Part shown: one piece after another, positions 52,829-63,299 of the stretch
How the letters are laid out: each line of letters opens with the position of its first letter
Numbering within the stretch: position 1 is the stretch's first letter
Source: Extensimonas perlucida
GTDB lineage: Bacteria; Pseudomonadota; Gammaproteobacteria; Burkholderiales; Burkholderiaceae_C
Length of the DNA: 64,000 bases
Reading direction: 5' to 3'
Assembly (NCBI RefSeq): GCF_007655255.1
Contig: NZ_VMYE01000010.1
Coordinates: forward strand, 45,933-109,932
The notes under the pieces: model-generated
Database searches by the model: none
Seen by the model: the letters and a program-made list of their open reading frames with translations, nothing else
What the model was told of the DNA's origin: nothing
Translations under genes and position numbers: made by a program

Positions 52829-54772
52829 ATGATGACACTCTCTGATCTGACCGTGCGGCAAGCCAAGGCCGCCGAGAAAACGTACAGCATCCCCGACACC
52901 GATGGCCTCGGCCTGGTGGTCGCCCCCACCGGCGGCAAGTCGTGGCATTTGCGCTATTACTGGCTCGGCAAGCAAAAGCGCATCTCCCTGGGGAACTACC
53001 CCGAGATCGGTTTGCGCGAAGCGCGCACCTTGCGCGACGAAGCCCGGGCGCTTCTGGCAAAGGGCATCAACCCCCATACCGATCGCAAACAGAAGCGACA
53101 CGCGGTCAAGCTTGCGGCCGACTACACCTTCAAGGCCGTCTTCGATGCGTGGGTCGAGCATCGCCGCAAGGAAATCAAGGAGGGCAGGAACAGCACGCTG
53201 TCGCAGATCCTGCGGATCTTCAACAAGGACGTGCTGCCCAGCCTCAAGCAGATGTCGATCTACGACATTCGCCGGCCCCAACTCCTGGGCGTCCTGGCGA
53301 GGATCGAGGAGCGCAAGGCGTTCACCACTGCCGAGAAGGTCCGCACCTGGCTGGGGCAGTTGTTCCGCTATGCCCTCGTCATCGTGGAGGGGCTGGAAGC
53401 CAATCCGGCCTCCGACCTGGACGTGGTGGCCGAGCCCAAGCCCCCGGTGAACCACAACCCCTACCTGCATCTTCGGGAGCTTCCCGAGTTCCTGCACAAG
53501 CTCAGGCTCTACAACCCTCGTGGTTGGCAGACCCAACTCGGCATCCGGCTGCTGTTCCTGACCGGCGTGCGTACCGGCGAGCTGCGGCTGGCGACCCCGG
53601 ACCAGTTCGATCTCGACCGTGGCCTGTGGATCATCCCGCCGCAGATTGTCAAACAACTCCAGGACGAGATGCGCAAGGCCGGCAAGCGCCCGCAGGACGT
53701 TCCGCCCTACATCGTGCCGTTGTCCGTGCAGGCCATCGAGATCGTGCGCTACCTGTTGGGTGTGATGAAGCCGGCCCAGGTCCATCTGCTCACGCACCGC
53801 AGCGAACTCAAGAAGCGCATCAGCGAGAACACCCTCAACGCGGCCTTGAAACGAATGGGCTACGAGGATCAACTGACCGGGCACGGCATCCGCGGAACCA
53901 TCTCGACGGCGCTCAACGAGATCGGCTATCCCAAGATTTGGGTGGACGCGCAGCTTTCGCACTCGGACCCGAACAAGGTGAGTTCGGCCTACAACCACGC
54001 CAAGTATGTTGAGCCGCGCCGTCGGATGATGCAGGACTGGGCGGATCGCCTCGACTTACTCGAACAGGGCCAGGTCGAAGCGGCCAGCGCCCACCTCACC
54101 ATCCATATCGAGGGCGTGCCAGCCATCGCAGGGGAGGACAACCCCGACGCCATCGTTGCAGGCACTTCTGCGGCTTCGGCTCCGCCCGTGGTGGTCACCC
54201 CCATTGTCGTGACGCCAAACGACGCGGGAATCACCTTCCAGCGGCTGTCGCAGGTGCCACCGCCCCCGACGCGTGCGCCGGCGCCGGCGCCGGAAGTATC
54301 CGCCATCCAGCGCGAGCGCGAGGAAATGCTCGCCATCTACGAATCGCCGAGCAGTTTGCCGGTTCCGCTGTTCGGTAAGCTGGCCGGAAAGTCCAAGGAC
54401 CAGATAAACCGCGAGCTGAAGGCGGGCAAACTGCTGTCCATCAGCTTGGGCAATCGCGGGCAACGTGTGCCCGACTGGCAACTGGTGCCGCTCAAGCACA
54501 AACTGGCCCAGGTGCTCATGAACCAGTGTCCGCACGCGGATTCGTGGGACTTGTACCGGATGCTGACCCGCGTACACCCGGATCTGGGTGATCGCGCGGC
54601 CATCGACATCGTGACACCCGGAAATTTGGGCATGGTCGTGCGGGTCATCGCGGGCACCCAGCAGCAGCCAAACAGGCCCGGACCTGATTCGTCTGCGCAA
54701 GGTATTCCAGAGGAGATTCGCCAGCGCATTCAACGGTTGCTAAATGATGCGGCAATGCTCGAAAGTGCCTGA
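52829..54772 (+). CDS. Tyrosine integrase with extra C-terminal module
   Basis: A 647-residue phage-P4/island-type integrase, about 240 residues longer than usual. The N-terminal arm-binding domain (DUF4102, TLSDLTVRQAKAAEKTYSIP, GLGLVVAPTGGKSWHLRY) is followed by a core-binding domain and the catalytic domain with R248 (GVRTGEL), H352-x-x-R355 (GHGIRGT), H378 (QLSHSD) and Y388 (AYNHAKY). Residues about 440-647 hold an unusual extension. The segment SLPVPLFGKLAGKSKDQINR followed by LGDRAAIDIV resembles the Xre/MbcA/ParS antitoxin C-terminal domain. A TAGGAG site precedes the start; ATG at 52832 is an equal alternative. Confidence 0.9.
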   Translation: MMTLSDLTVRQAKAAEKTYSIPDTDGLGLVVAPTGGKSWHLRYYWLGKQKRISLGNYPEIGLREARTLRDEARALLAKGINPHTDRKQKRHAVKLAADYTFKAVFDAWVEHRRKEIKEGRNSTLSQILRIFNKDVLPSLKQMSIYDIRRPQLLGVLARIEERKAFTTAEKVRTWLGQLFRYALVIVEGLEANPASDLDVVAEPKPPVNHNPYLHLRELPEFLHKLRLYNPRGWQTQLGIRLLFLTGVRTGELRLATPDQFDLDRGLWIIPPQIVKQLQDEMRKAGKRPQDVPPYIVPLSVQAIEIVRYLLGVMKPAQVHLLTHRSELKKRISENTLNAALKRMGYEDQLTGHGIRGTISTALNEIGYPKIWVDAQLSHSDPNKVSSAYNHAKYVEPRRRMMQDWADRLDLLEQGQVEAASAHLTIHIEGVPAIAGEDNPDAIVAGTSAASAPPVVVTPIVVTPNDAGITFQRLSQVPPPPTRAPAPAPEVSAIQREREEMLAIYESPSSLPVPLFGKLAGKSKDQINRELKAGKLLSISLGNRGQRVPDWQLVPLKHKLAQVLMNQCPHADSWDLYRMLTRVHPDLGDRAAIDIVTPGNLGMVVRVIAGTQQQPNRPGPDSSAQGIPEEIRQRIQRLLNDAAMLESA

Positions 54773-54778
54773 CGCTGG

Positions 54779-54811
54779 CCGACGGCCAAAGATGGATGCT
54801 TTGGCCGTCGG
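54779..54811. terminator. Hairpin after integrase
   Basis: Perfect 13-bp stem CCGACGGCCAAAG / CTTTGGCCGTCGG with a 7-base loop, seven bases after the integrase stop. No T tract follows on the + strand, so termination may depend on the hairpin only. Confidence 0.7.
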
Positions 54812-54982
54812 AAGTGAGCTACAGGATGCGGGCCTTTGCAGTCCGCAGCGCATACGGCGCGGCGCGATGAGGCGTGCGGCCATCCTGAAGGCCATAGCCT
54901 TCTGAGCGCCTACAACCGGACTGAGTCAGCCCCTACGTCGTCCCAGAATGTAGTGGTCGTATTAGTGAGCGCGCCGCAGTAA

Positions 54983-55360
54983 TTACCGAGAAGTAATGGG
55001 GTAAGGCATCGGGACTGCATCACTGGTCCTCGGGGACGGCAGAGACCCACTTGGTTGCTCCGCGTATCGGACCAGCGCGTACGTCGGCAGGAAATCTATC
55101 CGCGCCATGAATTCAGTGATGGTGAAGCAATGTTGGCGGCGGGTCTGGCCGGCTGCGGCATCATGCAGATGCCGACATGGCTGGTGGCCGAAGATATACG
55201 GCAGGGGCGCTTGATCCCCTTGCTGCCGGACTGGGCAGGTGGTGAGATGCCTATCCATGCAGTGTGGCCGCAATCGCGTTACCTGCAGCCCAAGGTTCGG
55301 GCTGTCATAGAAATGCTGACGATTCTGTCTGAACGGCCGGGGTCAGGTTTTGTTCCCTGA
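54983..55360 (+). pseudogene. Remnant of a LysR-type regulator (C-terminal part)
   Basis: An open frame of 125 codons with no good start. It matches the end of the LysR substrate-binding domain: CITGPRGRQRPTWLLR, then YPRHEFSDGEAMLAAGLAGCGIMQMPTWLVA, RQGRLIPLLPDWAGGEMPIH and the tail AVWPQSRYLQPKVR. The helix-turn-helix and first lobe are absent and a stop (54980) precedes the frame. It is a decayed fragment left by island rearrangement. Confidence 0.8.
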
Positions 55361-55520
55361 TATGGCTCGTCACTGCCAAGCGGTTAGTCGTGCCTCCGCG
55401 CCTTCGGCCAGTTCTTACGCCGGCTAAAGCGCATGTGTCGAATGGTTATTCGCTCGGGTGCCGATAGGCCGCACCGGAAACGGCAGGGCCTTGGTTATGA
55501 GACCCTGCCGCGTTGCAACG

Positions 55521-58500
55521 TTAGCGCGGCTTACGCATCAGCATGTAGGCAGCCGGAATCACGAAGAGCGACAGCAACGGAGCGGTCACCATCCCTCCAA
55601 GCATCGGGGCTGCGATGCGGCTCATGACCTCCGAGCCCGTACCGCTGCTCCAGACAATGGGTACCAGGCCCGCCAGGATGACGGCGACGGTCATCGCCTT
55701 GGGCCGCACGCGCAGCACGGCACCCTCCCGGATCGCATCGAGCAGTTCTTCTCGCGTCGGGTCGCGTCCATCGGGGCAACGTTCCGCCAAGGCCTGCTTC
55801 AGATAGATGAGCATCACCACGCCGAACTCCGCCGCCACACCTGCCAGCGCGATGAATCCCACGCCGGTGGCGATGGACAGGTTGTAGTTCAGCAGGTACA
55901 GGAACCAGATGCCCCCCGTGAGCGCGAAGGGCAAGGTCGCCATGATCAAGCCCGCTTCGTCCACACGCGCGAAGGTCAGGTACAACAGAACGAAGATGAT
56001 CAACAGGGTGGCAGGCACCACAACCTTCAGGCGTGCATTGGCCCGCTCCATGTATTCGAACTGCCCGGAGTAGGTGATGCTCACACCCGGCTCCAGCTTG
56101 ACCTGCTGCCCGATGGCATCGCGCAGTTCGTTGGCCACCGAGGCTAGATCACGGCCGCGCACATCGACATAGACCCAACCGGAGGGCCGTGCGTTCTCGC
56201 TCTTGAGCATGGGCGGCCCATCGGTGATCGCGATGCGTGCCACGGTCCCCAACGTGATCTGCTGACCCATCGGCGTGAAGATGGGTAGTTCTGCCAGCCG
56301 TTGTGGTGAATCACGCCATTCTCGCGCGTAGCGCAGATTGATCGGAAAGCGGGCAAGCCCCTCGACCGTTTCCGAGACGTTTTCGCCACCCACCGCGCCG
56401 GCGATGACGGCCTGGACATCGGCGATGTTCAGGCCGTAGCGACCGGCGGCTACGCGGTCGATCTGAACATCCACGTAGCGCCCGCCCGTCAAGCGCTCCG
56501 CGAGGGATGACGTCACGCCGGGAATGCCCTTGGCGACCTGCTCGACCTCTGCAGCGATGCGATCGATCACGCCCAGGTCGTTGCCGGTCACCTTCACCCC
56601 GATCGGGCTCTTGATGCCGGTAGCCAGCATGTCGATGCGATTGCGGATAGGGGGAATCCAGATATTGGACAGGCCCGGGATCTTCACGGCACGATCCAGC
56701 TCTTCCACGAGCTTCTCGGGCGTCATGCCTGGACGCCATTGTTCCCTGGGCTTGAGCTTCACCGTGGTCTCGAACATCTCAAGGGGCGCCGGATCGGTCG
56801 CAGTTTCGGCCCGTCCTGCCTTGCCGAACACCTTGTCCACTTCAGGTACGGTCTTGATCATGCGGTTGCTCAGCTGCAGCAACTCCGTGGCGCGCTGCGC
56901 CGAGAGTCCCGGCAGGGCCGAGGGCATGTAGAGCAGGTCCCCTTCGTCCAACCTCGGCAGAAACTCACCGCCGAGCCGCGCCAAGGGCCAGGCCGTGGTC
57001 GCCAAGGCCAGCACGGCGATCAGCAGCGTCGCCTTGGGCCGGCGCAGTACCCACTCCAGTGCTGGCCGGTAGGCTGCAATCAGGATGCGGGTGATGGGGT
57101 TCTTCTGCTCATCCGGGATACGCCCGCGAATCCAGTAGCCCATGAGTACGGGAATCAGCGTCACTGACAGCCCTGCGGCCGCGGCCATCGCGTAGGTCTT
57201 GGTGAACGCCAGCGGGCCGAACAGCCGGCCTTCCTGCGCTTCTAGGGTGAAGACCGGGATGAACGAGAGCGTGATGATGAGCAGCGAGAAGAAGAGCGCA
57301 GGACCGACTTCCTCCGCGGCCTGTGTGATCACGTCCCACCGTTCCTTGCCCTGCAGCCGTTGATCTGGGTGCGCGTGCTGCCAAGCCTCCAGCTTCTTGT
57401 GGGCGTTCTCGATCATCACCACCGCTGCATCCACCATCGCCCCCACGGCGATGGCAATCCCCCCCAGCGACATGATGTTGGCGTTGATGCCCTGGTAGCG
57501 CATGACCAAGAACGCCGTCATCACGCCCAGAGGTAGCGAGATGATGGCCACCAGCGCAGAACGAAGATGCCAAAGGAACAGTGCGCAGACCAGCGCCACC
57601 ACCAGAAACTCTTCGCCTAGCTTGGTCGTGAGATTGCGAATGGCCCGCTCGATCAGCGCGCTGCGGTCGTAGGTGGTGACGATCTCGACGCCCGGCGGCA
57701 GGCTGCCCTGCAGCTCCGCGAGCTTGGCCTTGACGGCAGCGATCGTCTCCTGGGCATTCTTGCCGGAGCGCAGCACCACCACGCCGCCGGCGACCTCGCC
57801 TTCTCCGTCGAGTTCGGCAATGCCACGCCGCATCTCCGGGCCTATCTGGAGCGTCGCAACATCCCCCAGCCGCACCGGCACACCGCCGCGTGCCGTCAAG
57901 GGGATCTCCCGGAACTCGTCCAGGGTCTTGAGGTAGCCGCTCGCGCGGACCATGTACTCCGCGCCTGACAATTCCAGGACGGAGCCGCCGGTCTCCTGGT
58001 TGGCCGCCATCAGGGCATCGCGGACTTGAGCCTGACTGAGGCCATAGGACGCCAACTTGATCGGGTCGAGCACGACCTGGTACTGCTTGACCATGCCCCC
58101 CACCGATGCCACTTCGGCCACGTTGGGCAGGCTCTTGAGTTCGAACTTCAGGAACCAGTCCTGCAACGCACGCAGTTGCGCCAGATCGTTCTTGCCCGTG
58201 CGATCCACGAGCGCGTACTGGAAGATCCAGCCGACGCCTGTGGCGTCCGGACCCAGGGCCGGCTTCGCCGTGGCGGGCAATCGGCCCTGGACCTGGTTCA
58301 GGTATTCCAGTACCCGTGAGCGGGCCCAGTACAGGTCGGTTCCGTCCTCGAACAAGACATAGACGAACGAGTCGCCAAAGAACGAGAAGCCGCGCACGGT
58401 CTTGGCCCCTGGCACCGACAGCATGGTGGTGGCCAACGGGTAGGTGACCTGGTTCTCGACGATCTGCGGCGCCTGTCCTGGGTAGTTGGTGCGAATGATG

Positions 58501-58640
58501 ACCTGCACGTCTGACAAGTCCGGCAGCGCATCCACGGGCGTGCTGCGAACGCCCCACACGCCCCATGCCGTGAGCATGGCGGTGGCCAGCAGCACCAGGA
58601 AGCGATTGGCCACCGACCATCGAATCAGCTTGGCGATCAT
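55521..58640 (-). CDS. cusA: Cu(I)/Ag(I) efflux RND pump (CusA type)
   Basis: A 1039-residue heavy-metal RND transporter with twelve membrane helices and two large periplasmic loops. Family blocks include [39 protein letters not shown] and [27 protein letters not shown]. Charged relay residues occur in helix 4 ([20 protein letters not shown]). The central [19 protein letters not shown] fits CusA/SilA rather than CzcA, pointing to monovalent copper or silver. It pumps from cytoplasm/periplasm through CusC. The gene overlaps cusB by 4 bp (ATGA) and ends the operon. Confidence 0.94.
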   Translation of the reverse strand: MIAKLIRWSVANRFLVLLATAMLTAWGVWGVRSTPVDALPDLSDVQVIIRTNYPGQAPQIVENQVTYPLATTMLSVPGAKTVRGFSFFGDSFVYVLFEDGTDLYWARSRVLEYLNQVQGRLPATAKPALGPDATGVGWIFQYALVDRTGKNDLAQLRALQDWFLKFELKSLPNVAEVASVGGMVKQYQVVLDPIKLASYGLSQAQVRDALMAANQETGGSVLELSGAEYMVRASGYLKTLDEFREIPLTARGGVPVRLGDVATLQIGPEMRRGIAELDGEGEVAGGVVVLRSGKNAQETIAAVKAKLAELQGSLPPGVEIVTTYDRSALIERAIRNLTTKLGEEFLVVALVCALFLWHLRSALVAIISLPLGVMTAFLVMRYQGINANIMSLGGIAIAVGAMVDAAVVMIENAHKKLEAWQHAHPDQRLQGKERWDVITQAAEEVGPALFFSLLIITLSFIPVFTLEAQEGRLFGPLAFTKTYAMAAAAGLSVTLIPVLMGYWIRGRIPDEQKNPITRILIAAYRPALEWVLRRPKATLLIAVLALATTAWPLARLGGEFLPRLDEGDLLYMPSALPGLSAQRATELLQLSNRMIKTVPEVDKVFGKAGRAETATDPAPLEMFETTVKLKPREQWRPGMTPEKLVEELDRAVKIPGLSNIWIPPIRNRIDMLATGIKSPIGVKVTGNDLGVIDRIAAEVEQVAKGIPGVTSSLAERLTGGRYVDVQIDRVAAGRYGLNIADVQAVIAGAVGGENVSETVEGLARFPINLRYAREWRDSPQRLAELPIFTPMGQQITLGTVARIAITDGPPMLKSENARPSGWVYVDVRGRDLASVANELRDAIGQQVKLEPGVSITYSGQFEYMERANARLKVVVPATLLIIFVLLYLTFARVDEAGLIMATLPFALTGGIWFLYLLNYNLSIATGVGFIALAGVAAEFGVVMLIYLKQALAERCPDGRDPTREELLDAIREGAVLRVRPKAMTVAVILAGLVPIVWSSGTGSEVMSRIAAPMLGGMVTAPLLSLFVIPAAYMLMRKPR

Positions 58641-60148
58641 GGCTGCACCTTTTCGATGGCGGTGATCACGTAGTCCTCACCTTGCTTGGAGAAGGTGAAT
58701 TGCACCTGCTGCCGAACCGAAAGACCCGCGGCGAGCTGCGGGCTGCTCAGCTTGAAGCCCATGGTCATGGCCGGCCATTGGAGGGCTGGCACGGCCTCGT
58801 GCGCCAGCGTCAGCTCGGTGGGCGACATCTCCTCGATCACGCCGCGCACCACGAAAGCGTTGGTGGCCGCGGCCGGTGGCGACGAGGTGCCGTGCCCGTT
58901 GTGCGGCGATGCAGGCGCGGACGCCGCGGCACCTGCAGGCAGCACGCCCCGCAGGCTGGCTTCCGAATCGATCAGGAACTGCGCCGAGGCCACCACCTGC
59001 TGTCCCGCCGCGAGCCCGCCGTTGACCACCAGTTGATCGCCTACCTCCGCGCCCACCTGGACCTCCACGGGATGGAACTTGCCGGGTCCATCGACCACAT
59101 AGGCCAGTGCGCGCTTGCCGGTGCGGATGACCGCCTCGCTGGGAACAAGCAGCGCGGGCTGTTCGTTGCCTTTGAGCGCGATCTGGCCGGACATGCCGGC
59201 CTTCAGGCGCTGGCCGGGATTGGCCATTTCAAGCCGCACTCGCACCGTACGGGTGTCGCGGTTGGCTTCGGGCAGGATGCTCACGATGCGCGCCTGGAGC
59301 ACTTCACCGGGAAACGCCGCCAGCCGGACCTGCGCCGTTTGGCCGACCTGCAATGGCCCGCTTTGTGCTTCGGGGACAGCCGCTTCGATCCACACCGTGG
59401 CCAAGCCATTCACCCGGGCCAGGCTTTCCCCGGCGGAAACCGTCATGCCCTGACGCACCATCAGTTCGGCCACCAAGCCGCCTTGAGGTGTTGTGACCGT
59501 GTACAGCCCCTTGGGCTCGCCTGTGCGCTCCACCTGGGCGATCAGGGCTTGCGGCATGCCGAGCAGCAGCAGCCGTTGGCGGGCAGCTGCGGTCAACGGT
59601 GCGTCGCCCATCGCGCGAACCGAGAGAAACTCGCGCTGTGCGGCGATCCACTCCGGCAGCAATAGGTCAGGCAGCGGTGCCCCTGCTGCGATCACGTCGC
59701 CCGCAGCCCGTGCGTAGACACGCTCGACGAAGCCAGCGGTCCGCGCCTGCACGATGCTGACGTCGCGGTCGTTGAGCAGCACGGTGCCCACGACGTTCAC
59801 ATCTGCGCCGATCTTGCCTTGCACGACTTCGGTTGTACGCAGGCCCAGGGCTTGCACCGCTTGCGCCGACACGCTCAGGCCCGTGCTGTCCTGAGTGTCT
59901 TCATCTGCGTACTTCGGCATCAACGCCATGTCCATGTAGGGCGATTTGCCGGGCTTGTCGAACTTCTGGGCCGGCACCATCGGGTCGTACCAATACAGCA
60001 CCTTGCGCTCGGTCGGAGCACTTGCAATGGTGGCAGCGGGGGAGCCGCTGAGGTGGCCGGCGCGCCATTGGGCGACGCTCCATCCAACGGCAATACCGGC
60101 AGCAATCAGCGTCAAGCCGGCAAGGATGTTTCTCGAAGAGGTGTTCAT
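58637..60148 (-). CDS. cusB: RND periplasmic adaptor with fused CusF-like domain
   Basis: A 503-residue membrane-fusion protein. It has an N-terminal helix (residues 10-30), a heavy-metal-binding YHS/HMBD-like segment [23 protein letters not shown] (about 57-79), then barrel-sandwich domains. The C-terminal 90 residues resemble the CusF copper chaperone: [33 protein letters not shown], including the copper-binding WPAMTM Met/Trp pattern. CusF is normally separate, so this is a natural fusion. The start [11 protein letters not shown] (60148) is chosen. It overlaps cusA by 4 bp and follows cusC by 15 bp. Confidence 0.93.
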   Translation of the reverse strand: MNTSSRNILAGLTLIAAGIAVGWSVAQWRAGHLSGSPAATIASAPTERKVLYWYDPMVPAQKFDKPGKSPYMDMALMPKYADEDTQDSTGLSVSAQAVQALGLRTTEVVQGKIGADVNVVGTVLLNDRDVSIVQARTAGFVERVYARAAGDVIAAGAPLPDLLLPEWIAAQREFLSVRAMGDAPLTAAARQRLLLLGMPQALIAQVERTGEPKGLYTVTTPQGGLVAELMVRQGMTVSAGESLARVNGLATVWIEAAVPEAQSGPLQVGQTAQVRLAAFPGEVLQARIVSILPEANRDTRTVRVRLEMANPGQRLKAGMSGQIALKGNEQPALLVPSEAVIRTGKRALAYVVDGPGKFHPVEVQVGAEVGDQLVVNGGLAAGQQVVASAQFLIDSEASLRGVLPAGAAASAPASPHNGHGTSSPPAAATNAFVVRGVIEEMSPTELTLAHEAVPALQWPAMTMGFKLSSPQLAAGLSVRQQVQFTFSKQGEDYVITAIEKVQP

Positions 60149-60163
60149 GGCGAGGGTCTCCAC

Positions 60164-61399
60164 TCAGTCCGCGATCAGGCTGTTCAGTCGGGCGACGAGG
60201 CTGTCGCGCTGCGCTCCGAGGTCGATCAGACGCATGCGCGTCTCCAGTACCTGGGCGCGTGCACTGAGCACAGCGCTCAGGTCCCCCTTGGCGGATCGGT
60301 AGTTGCTCAACGCAAGCGCCGCTCGGTTCCGTACCAGCTGCAAGCCTGCGGTCTGCAGGCGGTCGATCTGGCTGTTCAACGCTTGGAGTTCGGCGGCGCT
60401 GTCGTCCAGCTCCTGCAAATGACGCCGCGCCACGTCTTCGCGTTCGGCGTCCAGACGCTCCAACTCGTGCCGTTTTGCCTCGATCATGGGCACTTGGCGT
60501 CGATCCTTCTGCCATGGCAGATCGAATGTCACCTGGAATGACACCATGTCGCCCCATCGGCGATCCCGCCGGCTATAGGCAATCTCCCAGGCCCAATCGC
60601 CGCGGGTCTCTGATTGGGCTTCGCGGGACTCGGCCCGGGCCATGCTTTGCATCGCCGGATAGAGTTCAAGCTCCGCGTGATTCGCCAGTTCTGTGCGCAG
60701 TTGCGCGACGGGGTGAGTGAGCGGGCCTGGATCGCCTTGCAGTGCTTCGTCGGCCCTGGAGCCCACCCAGCGCCGCAATGCGGCCCTGGCCTTGGCCCGG
60801 TCCCGCTGTAGATCGTCACGGCGGTCCGTGAGTGTCAGCGCCTCCTGTTGCGCGACCAACAGGTCGCCAGTCTGGGCCGTGCCGCCGGCGACGCGAGCGG
60901 GGAGACTGTCTTGCAGGCGCTGGTTCTCCGCGAGCAGTTCCGTCAGCAGTATCTCCCGTTGCTCCACCGCCTGCGCGGCGATCCACGCCAGGCTGAGTTC
61001 CTGGCGGATCTGCAATCGCTGCAAAACCAGCGCCGCGCGCTCTCGATCCACACGCGCCTGCGCACTGGCGACCTGGGCGTCGCGCTTGGCCCTGTTGGGC
61101 ACTTCCTGCATGAGCGCCAGGCGCTGCATCGTCATGGATTCGCGCGTCATGCTCCAGCGATCCATGCCGCTGATGGGATAGTTTTCGATGCCGAGCGAGA
61201 GCTTGGGGTCGGGCAGCGAGCCTGCTGCCTTCTGCACGGATTCGGCGACGTTGACCTGCAACTGCTGCGCGCTTATGCGCGGGCTCTGCTGCTCCGCGAT
61301 AAGGCGTGCCTCAGCAAAATCGAGGGCGTAGGCCACAGGCGAAACAAGCGCACTGCCTGCCAACGCGATGCTGATAGCTTTCAGACGATGCAATCGCAT
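60164..61399 (-). CDS. cusC: TolC-family outer membrane channel (CusC type)
   Basis: A 411-residue outer-membrane efflux protein with a signal peptide (residues 1-25, AISIALAGSALVSPVAYA). It contains the repeated helical TolC fold: LDFAEARLIAEQQSPRISAQ, a central repeat and the C-terminal YRSAKGDLSAVLSARAQVLE. It gives CusA its outer-membrane exit. It is the first of the cusCBA genes, but an IS5 element sits 46 bp upstream and separates it from the small secreted gene at 62702, which may once have led the operon. Confidence 0.92.
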   Translation of the reverse strand: MRLHRLKAISIALAGSALVSPVAYALDFAEARLIAEQQSPRISAQQLQVNVAESVQKAAGSLPDPKLSLGIENYPISGMDRWSMTRESMTMQRLALMQEVPNRAKRDAQVASAQARVDRERAALVLQRLQIRQELSLAWIAAQAVEQREILLTELLAENQRLQDSLPARVAGGTAQTGDLLVAQQEALTLTDRRDDLQRDRAKARAALRRWVGSRADEALQGDPGPLTHPVAQLRTELANHAELELYPAMQSMARAESREAQSETRGDWAWEIAYSRRDRRWGDMVSFQVTFDLPWQKDRRQVPMIEAKRHELERLDAEREDVARRHLQELDDSAAELQALNSQIDRLQTAGLQLVRNRAALALSNYRSAKGDLSAVLSARAQVLETRMRLIDLGAQRDSLVARLNSLIAD

Positions 61400-61445
61400 C
61401 GAGGCCGGCGTTGTGCCTCGGCCGTACGCTGACGGGCGCCCCTCG

Positions 61446-62596
61446 GGAAGGTCTGATCAAAGCGCTCTGATGCTTGGATTTCAGCGTCAAGGCGCCAAGT
61501 CGACCTCGATATGATGGATTTTGCGCCGTTTCTGACGCTTTTCGACGGCTTTCCCCGTCCAACAGACGGATTTACCCCGTCGGCAGCAACAGACGTCGCC
61601 GCGCCATCCACAGATTCGACAGCGCGAACAGCGTCAACACCTGCGCCGTGTTCTTCGCCAACCCGCGATAGCGCACCTTGGTGTAACCGAACTGCCGCTT
61701 CACCACTCGGAACGGATGCTCCACCTTCGCCCGCAGGCTGGCCTTGAAGTGCTCCCAGCGTTCGGCGTATTTGCGATCACGCTTGTTCTTCATCGCACGA
61801 AGCTTCGACGGCTTCTCCGCGATCCAGAACGCAGCCTCCACGCCTTGCAGCTCCTCGCGCTTGTCCGCGCCCGTGTAGCCGCTGTCGCCGCAGATTGTGT
61901 CTTCCTTGCCGTGCAGCAGCTTGTGCACCTGCGTCACGTCGTTGACGTTCGCCGCCGTGCACTCCACGTGGTGCACCAGGCCCGACTCCTCGTCCACGCC
62001 AATGTGCGCCTTCATCCCGAAGTGCCACTGGTTGCCCTTCTTCGTCTGGTGCATCTCCGGATCGCGCTTGCCGTCCCTGTTCTTGGTCGAACTCGGCGCC
62101 GCGATGATCGTGGCGTCCACGATCGTGCCGGCCTTCAAGCTCTGGCCCTTGCGCGCCAGGTGCGCGTTCACGCGCTCCAGGAGCTGCGGCGCCAGATCAT
62201 GCGTCTCCAGCAGCCGGCGGAAGCTGAAGATCGTGGTCTCGTCCGGAATGTTGTCCAGCCCGCTGAGGCGGGCGAAGCGGCGCATCACCGCCGTGTCGTA
62301 CAGCGCCTCTTCCATGGCCGGGTCACTGAGCGCGTACCACTGCTGCAGGAAGTGGATGCGCAGCATCGTCGCCAGCGCGTACGGCTGCCGGCCACGCTGG
62401 CCCATCTTCGGGTAGTGCGGTGCGATCAGCGCCAGCAATGCGTTCCACGGCACAACCTGCTCCATCTCCGCCAGGAAGATCTCGCGTCGCGTCTTCTTCC
62501 GCTTGCCCGTGTGTTCCGCGTCCCCGAAGCTCAGCTGCATCGTCGTCATCCGTCGAACCTTGCGCTATTGTCGCCGAGGAATTGTTCAGAGCATCC
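61446..62596 (-). mobile_element. IS5-family insertion sequence
   Basis: An 1151-bp element bounded by GGAAGGTCTGATCAAAG at left (on the + strand) and the inverse of GGATGCTCTGAACAA at right. The target CTCG is duplicated (61442-61445 and 62597-62600). Its single transposase reads on the minus strand. The target was the loop of a hairpin, GGCGCCCC-TCG-GGGGCGCC, still seen as split arms at 61435-61442 and 62601-62608. It lies between the small secreted gene and cusC. Confidence 0.88.
61572..62549 (-). CDS. IS5-family transposase
   Basis: A 325-residue DDE transposase of the IS5 group. Evidence is an N-terminal domain with RIHFLQQWYALSDPAMEEAL, the first catalytic Asp in TIVDATIIAAPSS (about residue 143), the middle ICGDSGYTGADKR, and the C-terminal Glu in VEHPFRVVKRQFGYTKVRYRG. 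The frame is complete and uninterrupted, so the element may be active. Confidence 0.95.
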   Translation of the reverse strand: MTTMQLSFGDAEHTGKRKKTRREIFLAEMEQVVPWNALLALIAPHYPKMGQRGRQPYALATMLRIHFLQQWYALSDPAMEEALYDTAVMRRFARLSGLDNIPDETTIFSFRRLLETHDLAPQLLERVNAHLARKGQSLKAGTIVDATIIAAPSSTKNRDGKRDPEMHQTKKGNQWHFGMKAHIGVDEESGLVHHVECTAANVNDVTQVHKLLHGKEDTICGDSGYTGADKREELQGVEAAFWIAEKPSKLRAMKNKRDRKYAERWEHFKASLRAKVEHPFRVVKRQFGYTKVRYRGLAKNTAQVLTLFALSNLWMARRRLLLPTG

Positions 62597-62701
62597 CTCG
62601 GGGGCGCCAAAAAAGGGAGTAAACATGGTTGTCCTCGGAATTGGTGTTCACGAAATCACGTGGTCTGCCGCATCGGTGCGCGGCGAGCACGGACACATAA
62701 A

Positions 62702-63157
62702 TCAATTCCGCAGGACTTGGAACGTGAGGTAGATCGGCGGAAAGCCCGCGCGGGGATTGGGAGGAATGTAGGTAACGTGCCGCCTGAGGGCTACCCGGTC
62801 GAGAACCAACCCGGGCAGCGAGTTGGCGAGCCACATCACGTGCGCCGCGAGAAACTGAATGTCCAGCCCCTGCCATGAAAGCGCCGACTCCCGATCGCCA
62901 CTGCAATGAGCGTGGCACAACTGTGGCGCTTCGCTGTCCATGGAATCAGGCATGCCGGTGCAATCCGACATTGGCAACTTGTCAGCCTGCTGCATCGAGA
63001 TCGTGGCACGCATTTGCGTGGTTTCCACAGATGCCCTCGGGTCTGGCTTGGGACAGACGTACATCGCCATCGCAACCTGCGAGAAAAGCAAGGTTACGAC
63101 TAGGCCGCTGGTAATCCAGCGGCTCCATCTTGCGAGAAGGCGCCTTAAGCCGATCAT
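62702..63157 (-). CDS. Secreted Cys/Met/His-containing protein, cus operon leader
   Basis: A 151-residue protein with an N-terminal membrane/signal segment (ITSGLVVTLLFSQVAMA, about residues 15-31). The mature part has CPKPDPR, CTGMPDSM and CHAHCSGDRES; Cys, His and Met could bind copper. I do not recognise a named family, but small secreted proteins of this kind precede copper efflux genes in Burkholderiales. It is on the same strand as cusCBA and lies beyond the IS5 element, so it was probably the first gene of that operon before the insertion. Confidence 0.72.
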   Translation of the reverse strand: MIGLRRLLARWSRWITSGLVVTLLFSQVAMAMYVCPKPDPRASVETTQMRATISMQQADKLPMSDCTGMPDSMDSEAPQLCHAHCSGDRESALSWQGLDIQFLAAHVMWLANSLPGLVLDRVALRRHVTYIPPNPRAGFPPIYLTFQVLRN

Positions 63158-63299
63158 GTGGACATACTATTGGAAGTTGTGGGGAGTTGAATTGATCAAG
63201 GTCAGTTTCCAGGATGAATTGATGCGTCTGGACGGCGCCTTGGCCCGAACCGGCATCCACTGCAAATCCACCGGCAAGGGCGGGCACCGCACGTGGCTG

